Part shown: piece after piece, positions 43,853 to 52,841 of the stretch | Numbering within the stretch: position 1 is the stretch's first letter | Layout of the letters: every line of letters begins with the position of its first letter | Source: Streptosporangium roseum DSM 43021 | GTDB taxonomy: Bacteria > Actinomycetota > Actinomycetes > Streptosporangiales > Streptosporangiaceae | Length of the DNA stretch: 64,000 nucleotides | Assembly: GCF_000024865.1 (NCBI RefSeq) | Contig: NC_013595.1 | Span: forward strand, 7,626,001-7,690,000 | Reading direction: 5' to 3' | The notes under the pieces: model-generated | Told to the model about the DNA's origin: nothing | The model's database searches: none | The model's input: only the letters and a program-made list of their open reading frames with translations | Position numbers and translations under genes: made by a program

Positions 43853-43944
43853 TTGTTCTTGCACTTCAAATTCTGCTGATTCGACTTGCTGCAAACCAGG
43901 TTTGTCAGGGTCAGCAAGCTGCCTGGGGTTAGCCGTTTCCTGTC
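43853..43944 (-). promoter_or_regulatory. Shared promoter element I, copy C
   Basis: The 52-bp element at 43893-43944 aligns gap-free with copies A and B (shared core CAGCAAG.TG). The box AAGTGCAAGAACAAAAC (43867 downward) follows about 27 bp closer to the apoprotein start. It drives the proximal apoprotein gene. Confidence 0.7.
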
Positions 43945-44168
43945 AGCCGAAACGCTGGACGGATCCACCCGCCAAATGAGATAGAGGGCCGCAGGCGGGC
44001 CGGGGCCGTACAGGAGATGGCTTTGACCGGCGTCAACATCCTGGCCTCGGGTTCCGGCAATGGGATGCGGCCGGTCCGGCTGCCGGTTCTTGGGCCCCGG
44101 TAGTCACCGGTCAGGATGGGCCGTGTCGGAAAAATTCCCTAACAGGCGTTTTGGTAGAGGAGTGATCT

Positions 44169-44300
44169 GCGCCAACAGGTCTTTGCGGAGTGGGGTGTCT
44201 TGCGCCAACAGGTCTTTGAAGAATGGGGCGACCTGCGCCAACAAGCCTTTGGGAAGTGGAGTGGGCCGCGCCGACAGGCGTCTTGGCGCTGGGGTGGCCC
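44169..44300. repeat. 33-bp tandem repeat, four copies
   Basis: GCGCCAACAGGTCTTTG-type units start at 44169, 44202, 44235 and 44268, exactly 33 bp apart, with increasing divergence. They lie in the 662-bp spacer 43825-44486. One minus-strand frame would encode an 11-residue repeat (DLLAQ.TPL.K), but no start signal supports it. Confidence 0.85.
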
Positions 44301-44486
44301 GCGTCCGCCGGGGCGCCCATCCAGGCGTGGACGCGCCCCGTCGCCTCGCTGGCCGCCGGCGCGAAGGCCGCGACTCCGGGCCGGCGTACGCGTGGAAGGG
44401 AATGCGAACGGCCCGGCCGGGGGCGAGGCCACCGTCTCCACGGAGACCTGCGCGTTTCCCGGCCGGGCCGGACGGCCCGGCGGCCC

Positions 44487-46073
44487 TCAGGGGCGAGCGG
44501 CCTCGGGGTTGCGCCGTACACCGGCCGCGGCCAGGATCGCGCCCACGACGCACAGCACGCCGGTGAGGAGCACGGCCGAGTGCACGCCGTTCATGAACGC
44601 GTTTCCGCTGCCCTCGACGATGGCGGCCGTCAACCGCGCGGGCATGCCGTCCGAGACCGGCGAGATGCCCATCGCCACGGCGTCCCCGGCCTTCTCGAAG
44701 GCGCCCGCGGCGGATGCCGGGACCCCGGCGTCGATCAGCTCACCGGTGAGCGTCGAGCCCACCCGGCTGCTGACCAGGGAGATCAGCACGGACGTGCCGA
44801 GCGCCCCGCCGATCTGCAGCGCCGTGGCCTGCACGCCGCCCGCCACGCCGCCGTCCTTGGCCGGCGCGCTGCCGACGATCGCGTCGGAGGAAGCGGACAT
44901 CACCATGCCGACGCCCAGGCCGAGCGCGAGGAACGGCGGCCACACGGCGGCGTACGAGGAGTGCGCGTCCCATGTCAGCATCCAGAAGGACGCGGCGGCC
45001 TGAAGCATCATGCCGATCGGCATGGACAGGCGTGCGCCGAACCGCCCGGTCAGCGCCGCACCGAGTGGCGACGCGACCACGGTGGCCAGGCTCAGCGGCA
45101 GGGTGCGCACGCCCGCCTCGACAGGCGTGAAGCCTCGGACGTTCTGCAGGTAGAGCATCAGGAAGAAGATCACACCGAGCAGCACGAAGAAGTTGATCGC
45201 GGTGACGATCGTGCCGATGGTCAGCGAGGGGCTACGGAACAGCCGCATCGGCAGCAACGGGTGCCTGACGCGGGTCTCGTACCAGCCGAAGGCGACCAGA
45301 ATGGCGACGCCCGCGACGAGGGCGCCCAGCGTTCCCCCGGAAGTCCAGCCCCACGTCTCGCCTTTGATCACACCGAAGATCAGCGCCACCAGGCCGAGCG
45401 CGAGCATGATCACGCCGGGGATGTCGAAGCGGTGGTGGCCCGTGGAGTTCTTGCTCTGCGGCAGCACGAGCGCGCTGACGGCGAGGGCGATGATGCCGAT
45501 GGGGGCGTTGATGTAGAAGACGGACTCCCAGTTGACGCGCTCGACGAGCAGCCCGCCGACGATCGGCCCGAGCGCGGTGGAACAGGACGCCACCATGGCC
45601 CACAGCCCCACCGCCATGCCGAACTTCTTCGGCGGGAAGACCGCGCGCAGCAGGCCGAGCGTGTTCGGTATCAGCAGCGCGGCGAAGAATCCCTGCGCCG
45701 CACGGAAGGCGATGACTCCCTCGATCGATCCGGCCAGGCCGATCGCGACCGAGGCGATGGTGAACCCGATGGTCCCGATCATGTAGTACGTCCGCCGCCC
45801 GAAGCGGTCGCCGAGCTTGCCTCCCAGGATCAGGGCGGCGGCCATCGCGATGAGATAGGCGTTGGTGACCCACTGCAGGTCGGCGGTGGACGCGTTCAGG
45901 TCCCGGCCGATCTCGGGGTTTGCGATCGACACCACGGACGCGTCGAGATTGACCATGAAAAGGCCGATCGCGACGGCGATCAACGTCAACCAGGGGTTGG
46001 AGCGCCGGCCCAGCGAGGGACCCGGTGGAGAGTGCGCGGACATGGCGCGGTGTTCCGAGGTGGCGGAGGGCAT
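44487..46073 (-). CDS. MFS drug efflux transporter (DHA2, 14 TM, EmrB/QacA)
   Basis: A 528-residue exporter. NLDASVVSIANPEIGRDL (motif D1), the GGKLGDRFGRRTYY loop (motif A), and LGPIVGGLLVE (motif C, antiporter) are present, with about 14 hydrophobic segments. Homologous exporters remove antibiotics and are usual self-resistance partners in chromoprotein clusters. It follows a MarR gene on the same strand, 212 bp downstream, suggesting MarR control. ATG 46073 has only a weak AAGG. Confidence 0.9.
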   Translation of the reverse strand: MPSATSEHRAMSAHSPPGPSLGRRSNPWLTLIAVAIGLFMVNLDASVVSIANPEIGRDLNASTADLQWVTNAYLIAMAAALILGGKLGDRFGRRTYYMIGTIGFTIASVAIGLAGSIEGVIAFRAAQGFFAALLIPNTLGLLRAVFPPKKFGMAVGLWAMVASCSTALGPIVGGLLVERVNWESVFYINAPIGIIALAVSALVLPQSKNSTGHHRFDIPGVIMLALGLVALIFGVIKGETWGWTSGGTLGALVAGVAILVAFGWYETRVRHPLLPMRLFRSPSLTIGTIVTAINFFVLLGVIFFLMLYLQNVRGFTPVEAGVRTLPLSLATVVASPLGAALTGRFGARLSMPIGMMLQAAASFWMLTWDAHSSYAAVWPPFLALGLGVGMVMSASSDAIVGSAPAKDGGVAGGVQATALQIGGALGTSVLISLVSSRVGSTLTGELIDAGVPASAAGAFEKAGDAVAMGISPVSDGMPARLTAAIVEGSGNAFMNGVHSAVLLTGVLCVVGAILAAAGVRRNPEAARP

Positions 46074-46285
46074 GGAGATGCCTTGTCTGTGAGAAAGTTT
46101 TCGGGACGTCGAAGAGGCGAGCTTTTCGGGACGTCGTAGAAACGAGCCGGGAACTACGGGGCGGCCGCGGGCACGTGAAAACGTCCGGTCGCGGCCATGG
46201 AAACCGTCGCGGGCCGATCATCCGGTCCGTGTACGCGGTCCGTACACGCATGCGGACGAGCTCCGGTGGCGGAAACGGTGCGGAA

Positions 46286-46759
46286 TCAGCCGGCGTCGGG
46301 GTGCAGACGCCGCGTCAGTGACGTCAGCGCGCCCAGGACCGAGCCCAGGGCGTCCCGCTCCCCGTCTGTGAGGGCGCGCAGCGCGTGCGCCACGTAGGCC
46401 GTCTTGAGCCGCCGGACCTCGGCGAGGCGCTGCCGGGCCGTGGCCGTGGGGTGAAGGTGGGCGACCCTCTTGTCGGCGGGGTCCTGCCTGCGCTCCAGCA
46501 GCTCCAGCTCGGTGAGCTGCGAGACCAGGGCACTGACGTTGTTCGGCTTCATCAACAGCGCGTCGGCGGCCTCGCGGACCGTGATCCCCTCTCGCTCCTC
46601 GACGAGCCACAGCAGCGCGAGCTGGCCCTCCGGAAGCCTGGGATGCGGGAACTCCCGGTCGACCTGCCGCTCAAGAGCCCTGTGCAGCGCGGGCAGGCTC
46701 GCCACGAGCGCGGAGGCCACGTGGTCGATGTCCTGAGGGGAGGCGCTGGAGGCGGGCAT
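46286..46759 (-). CDS. MarR-family transcriptional regulator
   Basis: A 157-residue MarR protein: LPEGQLALLWLVEEREGITV, REAADALLMKPNNVSALVSQ (recognition helix), RRQDPADKRVAHLHPTATA (wing). It lies just upstream of the efflux gene and has a perfect ATAGGTAT-N6-ATACCTAT dyad 10 bp before its start, fitting autorepression together with control of the exporter. Confidence 0.92.
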   Translation of the reverse strand: MPASSASPQDIDHVASALVASLPALHRALERQVDREFPHPRLPEGQLALLWLVEEREGITVREAADALLMKPNNVSALVSQLTELELLERRQDPADKRVAHLHPTATARQRLAEVRRLKTAYVAHALRALTDGERDALGSVLGALTSLTRRLHPDAG

Positions 46760-46769
46760 ACCTCACAAT

Positions 46770-46791
46770 ATAGGTATCAGTACATACCTAT
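46770..46791 (-). promoter_or_regulatory. MarR operator dyad
   Basis: Perfect 8-bp inverted arms ATAGGTAT and ATACCTAT with a 6-bp spacer, immediately upstream of the MarR start codon in an AT-rich stretch. Further TACC motifs follow at about 46798. Confidence 0.7.
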
Positions 46792-46809
46792 GTCAACATA
46801 CCAATAGGC

Positions 46810-46848
46810 GATCGGGGTGTCGATGATCATCTCATCGACACCCCGATC
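46810..46848 (-). terminator. Strong terminator after O-methyltransferase gene
   Basis: Perfect 17-bp arms (GATCGGGGTGTCGATGA and its complement) with a 5-nt loop, about 50 bp past the methyltransferase stop. Confidence 0.75.
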
Positions 46849-46896
46849 AGGATGGACCGGCGACGGCGGCGGCCGTACTCCTTCGCTCGTGAAGAT

Positions 46897-47907
46897 CTAT
46901 GAGACGGGCTTCAGTTCGATGATCGACAGCTTGCCCGCGGGATACACCGCGACCGCCTTGAGCCCGGAGCCGGCGGCCAGTGCGGTGATCTCGGCGACCC
47001 CGCGCTCCTTGCCGCCGCAGTGGACGAGCATCCGCAGGTCCATTCCGGTGTGTGGCGCCCCACCGCCGGCGTCGATGGTCTCCAGGACGAACACGGTGCC
47101 GTCGGGACCCGCCGCTTCCGCGCAGCGCCGCAGGATCGCGCGCGCGGCGGTGTCGTTCCAGTCGTGGATGATCCACGAGAGCACGTAGCCTCCGGCGCCC
47201 GGCGGCAGCGGATCGAAGAAGCTTCCGGCCACGATGTCGGCGCGGTCGGCGAGACCCGCCGCCGCCAACGACTTCCGCGCGACCTCTGCGGTGTCCGGCT
47301 GGTCCAGAACCGTGCCCCGCAGCTCCGGATACTCCGTCAGCAGCGCGATCAGCAGCGAACCGTCGCCGCCGCCGACGTCGACCACGTGTCCCAGCGACCC
47401 CCAGTCGTAGCACGAGAGAAGCCCGGGTGCCCGCGCCGGGACGTTGGCGCTCATCCACCCGTTGAAGGAGTCGGCACGCGCGGGATCGGCCGCCAGGTCC
47501 TCCCAGAAGGGCCGGCCGAACTGGACCGGGTAGGCGGCCTCGCCCGTACGGACGCTGTGCAGCAGCTGGACGAAGGACAGTTCGATACGGCCGACCGCGC
47601 CGTCGACGTCGAGCAGGGCGCGCATACCCGCGGGGTGATCGTCACGTAGCGCCTCGCCCCGGGCGGTCAGCGCGTACCGGCCGGACTCGTCACGGCTCAG
47701 CACATCCCTGGCGGCGAGATATCGCATCAGGCGGTCGAGCGCGTCGGCGTCGGCGTTCACCGCCTCGGCCAGCTCCGGCGCGGTGCGCAGTCCGGCGGCG
47801 ATGTGGTCGGCGATCCGCAGTGTCGCCGCCACGCGCAGTACCATCGGGGTCGCGAGATGCGCCATGGCCCACAGCTTGGCGCCCGCCCCGTCTTCGTCTG
47901 CCAACAC
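46897..47907 (-). CDS. SAM-dependent O-methyltransferase (plant-type/AcmM-like fold)
   Basis: A 336-residue methyltransferase from GTG 47907 (AAGGAGG 5 nt upstream). An N-terminal dimerisation winged helix (MVLRVAATLRIADHIAAGLRTAPELAEAV) precedes the SAM motif HVVDVGGGDGSLL (about residue 175), FVLETIDAG and SWIIHDWNDTAA (catalytic His). This class methylates phenolic hydroxyls. A 16-bp box lies 105 bp upstream. Candidate substrates are the hydroxylated aryl groups made by the HpaB-type or HPPD-type enzymes (inference). Confidence 0.92.
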   Translation of the reverse strand: MLADEDGAGAKLWAMAHLATPMVLRVAATLRIADHIAAGLRTAPELAEAVNADADALDRLMRYLAARDVLSRDESGRYALTARGEALRDDHPAGMRALLDVDGAVGRIELSFVQLLHSVRTGEAAYPVQFGRPFWEDLAADPARADSFNGWMSANVPARAPGLLSCYDWGSLGHVVDVGGGDGSLLIALLTEYPELRGTVLDQPDTAEVARKSLAAAGLADRADIVAGSFFDPLPPGAGGYVLSWIIHDWNDTAARAILRRCAEAAGPDGTVFVLETIDAGGGAPHTGMDLRMLVHCGGKERGVAEITALAAGSGLKAVAVYPAGKLSIIELKPVS

Positions 47908-48011
47908 GTCTTCCTCCTTCGCAACGCGCACGGACCGCCGCGATCACAGCGCCGGCTCGCCGCCGATCACCGGATGCGCGGTTCAATCGTCATGCCGGGG
48001 CTCTTCCCGGC

Positions 48012-48027
48012 ACATCTTCGGAATTGC
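48012..48027 (-). promoter_or_regulatory. 16-bp cluster box, copy 3
   Basis: In gene orientation GCAATTCCGAAGATGT, about 105 bp before the O-methyltransferase start. The rest of spacer 47908-48226 holds GC-rich degenerate repeats of GGACCGG type and no gene. Confidence 0.65.
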
Positions 48028-48226
48028 GGAATGACCGCTCCCGGCTCCCTGCACCCGGCTCCCGGCCCCGGACCGGGTCCGTCCGAACGGAGGCAGACCT
48101 CCGCACCCGGCGCCCGGACCGGATCAACCCGGCCGGAGGCGGACCGACGTGCCCGGCGCCGGGACCGGGTCAGTCCGGGCCGGAGGCGGGCCGACGTGCC
48201 CGCCGGAGGGCGCCCGCCGGAACGCG

Positions 48227-48265
48227 CGCGGGCTCCTCGCCGACGATGTCGGCGAGGAGCCCGCG
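48227..48265 (-). terminator. 18-bp hairpin terminator
   Basis: Perfect 18-bp arms (CGCGGGCTCCTCGCCGAC and complement) with a 3-nt loop, just past the hydrolase stop at 48297. Confidence 0.75.
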
Positions 48266-48296
48266 GTGCCCTACCGGGCTCAGACGGGAGTCCCGG

Positions 48297-49145
48297 CTAG
48301 CTCTCCTGGAAGGACTTGTGCACCACCTCGGCGAACCCTCCGGGGTGGGTGGCGAAGCCCTGGTGGTCGCCGGGGACGTACACCGGTGCGGCGCCCAGGC
48401 GCTCGCCGAGCGCGAGGCCGGCCTGGTGGGGCATCTGTCCCACGGACCCCTCCCCGACCGCCACGAAGACGGGGGTCGAGGCCGCCTTCAAGCCGGCGAC
48501 GTCGGGGACGTGGTTGATGGTCGTCCGCAGCTGGTGGGCGAAGAGGAACTCGGTGTTGGCCTGCATCCTCCCCATCGCTTCCAGCATCTCCGGCGACATC
48601 TGCGACATGTCCGGCATCTGCGGGGGCGCGCTCTCCTCTCCCTCCACGGCCAGGGTGGCCATGAACTTCTGCCCCGCCGGGCCGAGGCCCTCGCTGACGT
48701 AGGTGTCGTACACGTCCTGGAAGGTCGCCTGCCAGCGCTCGCCGTCGGGCAGCAGCGTCATGGCCGGAGGCTCGTGCGCGACCACGGCCCGGACCTGCTC
48801 GGGATAGCGGGCGACCAGGTCCAGGGCGGTCAGCGCGCCACCGCTACAGCCCAGCACGTAGGCCGGCTCGGTGGCGAAGGCCTTCAGCACGTGGTGGGCG
48901 TCGTCGCTCTGGACCTCGATGGAGAGGGTCTCCGGCGGCGGGCCGTCCAGGGTGCTGCGTGAGGTGCCGCGGTTGTCGAAGCTGATGACCGTGTAGCGGT
49001 CGGCCAGAGCTTCGGCGACGCCCTCGAACGTGCTGGCATCTGCCGGACCACCGGGAATCATCAGCAGCAGCGGACCAGATCCCCGGACCTCGTAGTACAG
49101 CGTCGCGCCTGGCACTTTCAGAGTGTCTGCCTTCGTGGCACCCAT
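48297..49145 (-). CDS. Alpha/beta hydrolase
   Basis: A 282-residue alpha/beta hydrolase: LLLMIPGGPADASTF (oxyanion region), SFDNRGTSRS, nucleophile elbow YVLGCSGGALTALD (about residue 100), VFVAVGEGSV (acid region) and GDHQGFATHP (His). The substrate is unknown. ATG with GGAGG 7 nt upstream. A 7-bp dyad in the promoter suggests control by an unlinked regulator. Its place among transport and methylation genes suggests, but does not prove, cluster membership. Confidence 0.85.
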   Translation of the reverse strand: MGATKADTLKVPGATLYYEVRGSGPLLLMIPGGPADASTFEGVAEALADRYTVISFDNRGTSRSTLDGPPPETLSIEVQSDDAHHVLKAFATEPAYVLGCSGGALTALDLVARYPEQVRAVVAHEPPAMTLLPDGERWQATFQDVYDTYVSEGLGPAGQKFMATLAVEGEESAPPQMPDMSQMSPEMLEAMGRMQANTEFLFAHQLRTTINHVPDVAGLKAASTPVFVAVGEGSVGQMPHQAGLALGERLGAAPVYVPGDHQGFATHPGGFAEVVHKSFQES

Positions 49146-49173
49146 TCACTTACCTCCATGACTATGTGTGTGA

Positions 49174-49192
49174 AGAGTCATTCTGTGACTCT
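49174..49192 (-). promoter_or_regulatory. Operator-like dyad before hydrolase gene
   Basis: AGAGTCA-TTCTG-TGACTCT: perfect 7-bp arms with 5-bp spacer, 29 bp before the hydrolase start. Confidence 0.45.
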
Positions 49193-49269
49193 ATTATTCC
49201 ATTTTTACCGTCAGATTATGGCGAAATAGGCAACTCTCCCGAGAACGTGTCCAGCCGACGCCTGTTCCT

Positions 49270-50931
49270 CTAAATAGAGGAGTTATTGACAGCCGCTCTA
49301 TCATCCACCGTCGAGGCCGATCCGCCGGCGTTTACGAGGGCCGTGTCCTCACCTTCGGCGGCAGGAGCCTGTTCGGCGGCGGGAGCCTGTTCGGCGGGGG
49401 GAGCCGCCTGGCCGACGGGGGGCACGTGCCTGAGCCGGACGGCGACCAGGATGGCCACGACGCCGATCAGGACGGCGCCGATGATCGAGACGGAGTGCAG
49501 GGCGTCGACGAGGGCCTGGTAGGCGGGGGTCAGCAGCGAGGTCGCCACGGGCTCGGGCAGCTGGCTGGCGGCGGCGGTGCCCGCGGCGAGGCTGTCGCCG
49601 GCCGCGGCGGCCGCCGGAGCCGGGATGCCGGCCGGCAGGGTGTCGGCGATCTGGTTGCGGTAGACGGCGGTGCCGATGGTGCCGAGGACGGCGATGCCCA
49701 GGGTGCCGCCGAACTCGGTGCTCAGCTGGGTGAGGGACCCGGCCGAGCCCGCCTTCTCCGGCGGGGCCGAGCCGACCACCAGGTTGGTGCCCAGCGCGAT
49801 CAGCGGAGCGCCGCAGAAGGACAGGATGGCGAAGCCGATGATCAGGGTGGCGGTTCCGCTGGTGACGCCGACCTGGGTGAAGACCAGCAGCACGGCCACG
49901 ATGCCGGCCATGCCGGCGGCGATGACGTAGGCGGGGCGGAACCGGTTGGCCAGTTTGGGACCGACCTGGAAGCCCAGGGTCGCCGCGGCCATTCCGGGGA
50001 TCAGCGCCAGACCCGCCTGCAGTGTGGACATTCCCTGCACCAGCTGCAGGTAGAACATCATGAACAGCATCATGCCGCCGCCGGTGCTGCTGTAGGACAG
50101 CTGACCGATCAGCGCGGTGCCGACGGCGCGGTTCTTGAACAGCTGCAGGTCCAGCAGCGGGTTGGTCAGGCGGTTCTGGCGGCGGACGAACGCCACTCCG
50201 GCCACCAGGCCGACCACCACCGCCACGACGGGCAGCACGTCCCAGCCGTCGCGGACCAGCTGCTTGATCCCGTACACCAGCGCCAGCATGCTGACGAGGG
50301 ACAGGGCCACGCTGGTCAGGTCGAGCCGGCCGGCCTGGCTGTTACGGAACTCGGGCAGCAGCTTCGGACCCGCGATGAGCACGATCACCATGACCGGCAC
50401 GCCCAGCAGGAACACCGAACCCCACCAGAAGTTGGTCAGCAGCACGCCGCCGATGACCGGGCCCAGCAGTGCACCCAGGGTGAAGGTGCCGCCCCACACG
50501 CCGAAGGCGGCAGCCCGCTGCTTGGCGTCCTGGAACATGGTGACGATCAGCGCCAGGCAGGACGGGCCCAGGGTGGCTCCGGCGACGCCCAGCAGCGCGC
50601 GGGAGACGATCAGCATGCCCGGGTTCGTGGAGTAGGCGGTCAGCAGCGAGGCCACGCCGAAGGCGGCCGCGCCGATGAGGAGCAGCTTGCGGCGGCCGAT
50701 CCGGTCGCCGAGGGTACCCATCGTGACGAGGAACCCGGCGAGCAGGAAGCCGTACATGTCCATGATCCACAGCTGCTGGGTGCTGTTCGCACCCAGGTCG
50801 GTGGCCAGGTTCGGCAGAGCGAGTAACAGTACGAACAGGTCGATGGCTACGACGAAAGTGGGCAGGGCAAGCACCGCCAGCCCAAGCCACTCCCGCCGTC
50901 CAGCTTTGGTCGGTACTTCGCCAGCAGTCAC
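49270..50931 (-). CDS. MFS drug efflux transporter (DHA2, EmrB/QacA)
   Basis: A 553-residue, about 14-TM exporter: VVAIDLFVLLLALPNLATDL (D1), GTLGDRIGRRKLLLIG (motif A), LGPVIGGVLLTNFWWGSVFL (motif C). The C-terminal 60 residues are an unusual Pro/Ala/Glu-rich tail with a repeated PAAEQA unit. A 16-bp cluster box lies about 90 bp upstream, so this pump, rather than the MarR-linked one, is tied to the biosynthetic genes; it is the better candidate for product export. Confidence 0.92.
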   Translation of the reverse strand: MTAGEVPTKAGRREWLGLAVLALPTFVVAIDLFVLLLALPNLATDLGANSTQQLWIMDMYGFLLAGFLVTMGTLGDRIGRRKLLLIGAAAFGVASLLTAYSTNPGMLIVSRALLGVAGATLGPSCLALIVTMFQDAKQRAAAFGVWGGTFTLGALLGPVIGGVLLTNFWWGSVFLLGVPVMVIVLIAGPKLLPEFRNSQAGRLDLTSVALSLVSMLALVYGIKQLVRDGWDVLPVVAVVVGLVAGVAFVRRQNRLTNPLLDLQLFKNRAVGTALIGQLSYSSTGGGMMLFMMFYLQLVQGMSTLQAGLALIPGMAAATLGFQVGPKLANRFRPAYVIAAGMAGIVAVLLVFTQVGVTSGTATLIIGFAILSFCGAPLIALGTNLVVGSAPPEKAGSAGSLTQLSTEFGGTLGIAVLGTIGTAVYRNQIADTLPAGIPAPAAAAAGDSLAAGTAAASQLPEPVATSLLTPAYQALVDALHSVSIIGAVLIGVVAILVAVRLRHVPPVGQAAPPAEQAPAAEQAPAAEGEDTALVNAGGSASTVDDRAAVNNSSI

Positions 50932-51021
50932 GTCACTGATCCTTTCGTCATAGTGCTCACTATTTCGACTCCTGTTTCAGCTCGGTCTTGACAGAAAGCG
51001 TGCGCGCCGGACGGCACGCCC

Positions 51022-51037
51022 GCATCTTTCAAATTGC
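51022..51037 (-). promoter_or_regulatory. 16-bp cluster box, copy 4
   Basis: In gene orientation GCAATTTGAAAGATGC, about 90 bp before the MFS start and immediately after the solute-binding-protein gene. Confidence 0.65.
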
Positions 51038-51055
51038 TTTCTTTACAGGCCGAGG

Positions 51056-52483
51056 TCAGCGGCTGAGCTGAACGATGTTTTCCAGGTCGGCGCCCGAATA
51101 CGGTTCGGCGTCCCTGAAGTACTCCACCCTCAGGCTGTTGGGGCTGCGCGGACCCGCGGCGGCGCGGTCGGCGTGGTAGTCGTCCAGCAGCTGCTGGGCT
51201 TCGGCGGTGGCCTCGGCGAACCGCGTGTCGGGGTCGGCACCGTGGGCCAGCACGTCGCCCATGGCGTGCGTCATGACGTCCTGGGCTCCGGCGAAGTCAC
51301 CGAAGAGCGCCCCCTGCGACGGCGGCGCGCCGTCCTTGGCGTTGGCCCCGCCACCGTTCTCCCGGCCGGGATACCTGTTGACGTGCTCGCTGGCCACGCG
51401 GTGGTAGGGGTGCTCGTCGAACCAGCCCTCCTCCTCCAGCAGGTCGTAGGACGCGTGGGTGAGCGGGATGAAGCTGTTCGCCTTGTGCCGGTCGGCGGCG
51501 TTGCGCGGGTTGTGCAGGAACTGCAGGAACGCCAGCGCGCCGTCCTGGGTGGCCTCGTCGAGGCCGTCGGCCAGCCAGAGGGAGGTGCCGGCGACCGCGT
51601 TGCCGCCGTACGGAACGTGGTCGTTGTAGGGGAAGATGCCCGCCTCGATGCCGAACCCGCGGCTCTTGGCCGTCTGGACCATGTAGTTGACGTCGTTGGA
51701 CGAGGAGATCCTGATCGCCACCTCCTGGTCCGCGAAGGCCCTGAGGGTGCCCTCCCAGTCCGGCATCTTGCCGGTGTAGAGGTAGTGGCCGTCCTGGTGG
51801 AGCCGCTGCCACCACTTGACCCAGGTCAGCATCTCCTTCGAGGAGAGGTCGACCTTCTCGGCCTGGCCGGACCTGCCGTTGTCCCGGTCGGCGAGCAGGC
51901 CGCCCTGCGAGGCGATCGCCTGCTGGAAGAACGTGCCGTGGTTCGACCAGGTGATGGCGTGGGACGGGCCGCCCTCGTGCGCGGCGATGGTCTTGCACAC
52001 GGCCTCGACCTCGTCCCAGGTCTGCGGCAGCTCGGTCACGCCGGCCGCGCGGAGCAGGTCCGTGTTGGCGTAGAGCAGGCTCGTCGTGCCGACCGACGGC
52101 ATGGAGAGCAGGTCGCCGCCGTAGGTGTAGTACTCGCGCAGCGCGGGGATGATGTCGTCGATCACGACCGGCTCGCCAAGGATCTCCGTACGGCCGGCGA
52201 TCGCCTTCTCGAGCGAGGTGAACAGCGGGCTGCCGTCCCGCTTGACCGAGTCGCGGGCCACCTGGGCCATGTAGAAGTAGTACTCCGCGATGGCCGGCAC
52301 GCGTCCCTCCGCGGCCGCCTGGGCGATCTCCACGGGGAACGTCCGGAAGTCCTGGCCCGTGATGTTGATCCGGTACTCCGGATGCGCCGCCTCGAACTCC
52401 TCCCCCCACTTCATCCACCGGTCCATGTACCCCGGAAAGGTCAGATCGGCCACCCAGACGTCGATTACGGTTTTGCTCTTCAT
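51056..52483 (-). CDS. Extracellular-solute-binding-type protein without signal peptide
   Basis: A 475-residue protein of the sugar ABC-transporter substrate-binding class 1 fold: VWVADLTFPGYMDRWMKWGEEFEAAHPEY, PSVGTTSLLYANTDLLRAAG, LPQTWDEVEAVCKTIAAHEG, GGNAVAGTSLWLADG. It starts directly with MKSKTVIDVWV, the first beta-strand, after a strong GGAGGAG, so no signal peptide or lipobox exists. No permease or ATPase genes are adjacent. A cytoplasmic binding or sequestering function for the cluster product or a precursor is possible. A 16-bp box lies 188 bp upstream. Confidence 0.85.
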   Translation of the reverse strand: MKSKTVIDVWVADLTFPGYMDRWMKWGEEFEAAHPEYRINITGQDFRTFPVEIAQAAAEGRVPAIAEYYFYMAQVARDSVKRDGSPLFTSLEKAIAGRTEILGEPVVIDDIIPALREYYTYGGDLLSMPSVGTTSLLYANTDLLRAAGVTELPQTWDEVEAVCKTIAAHEGGPSHAITWSNHGTFFQQAIASQGGLLADRDNGRSGQAEKVDLSSKEMLTWVKWWQRLHQDGHYLYTGKMPDWEGTLRAFADQEVAIRISSSNDVNYMVQTAKSRGFGIEAGIFPYNDHVPYGGNAVAGTSLWLADGLDEATQDGALAFLQFLHNPRNAADRHKANSFIPLTHASYDLLEEEGWFDEHPYHRVASEHVNRYPGRENGGGANAKDGAPPSQGALFGDFAGAQDVMTHAMGDVLAHGADPDTRFAEATAEAQQLLDDYHADRAAAGPRSPNSLRVEYFRDAEPYSGADLENIVQLSR

Positions 52484-52670
52484 TCGATCTCCTCCTGCTT
52501 TTCAGGGCATGGCGGCCCGATCGTCCGTGCACGCGAGGTGCTTGCCGAGCGGTGATCGCCGGAGCATGTTCGCCTGGCCGTACGCCAGAGGGCTCGGGTC
52601 GGTGCCCGCGTGGGTCATCGGGAGCGCGGTCCACCTTGAGGCCCATGATTGAGCAGCGGACGACGGACGA

Positions 52671-52686
52671 GCATCTCCTGAATTGC
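52671..52686 (-). promoter_or_regulatory. 16-bp cluster box, copy 5
   Basis: In minus-strand orientation GCAATTCAGGAGATGC, in the divergent spacer 52484-53003 between the binding-protein gene and the flavin oxidase gene; oriented toward the binding protein. Confidence 0.65.
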
Positions 52687-52752
52687 CCGATTAGACTGCC
52701 CTGCCGGTCCGCGTCCGGCCCCCGATGAAAGGCCCGCGACGCGGAGAGGCAT

Positions 52753-52841
52753 GGGAAGAACCGGCCGCGCCCGCGCGACGCGCCGAGCACCTGGGAAGAA
52801 CCAGAAGTGTCCGCGCGACGCGCTGAGCACGCGGGAAGAAG
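52753..52841. repeat. 40-bp direct repeat
   Basis: GGGAAGAACC starts at 52753 and 52793 and a partial GGGAAGAAG at 52833; the 40-bp units also share CCGCGCGACGCGCYGAGCAC. Part of the divergent spacer. Confidence 0.7.

Noticed and set aside
44104..44553. Minus-strand frame with 11-residue DLLAQ repeats
   Set aside because: Explained by the 33-bp DNA repeat (a multiple of 3); it overlaps the end of the MFS gene and lacks a start signal.
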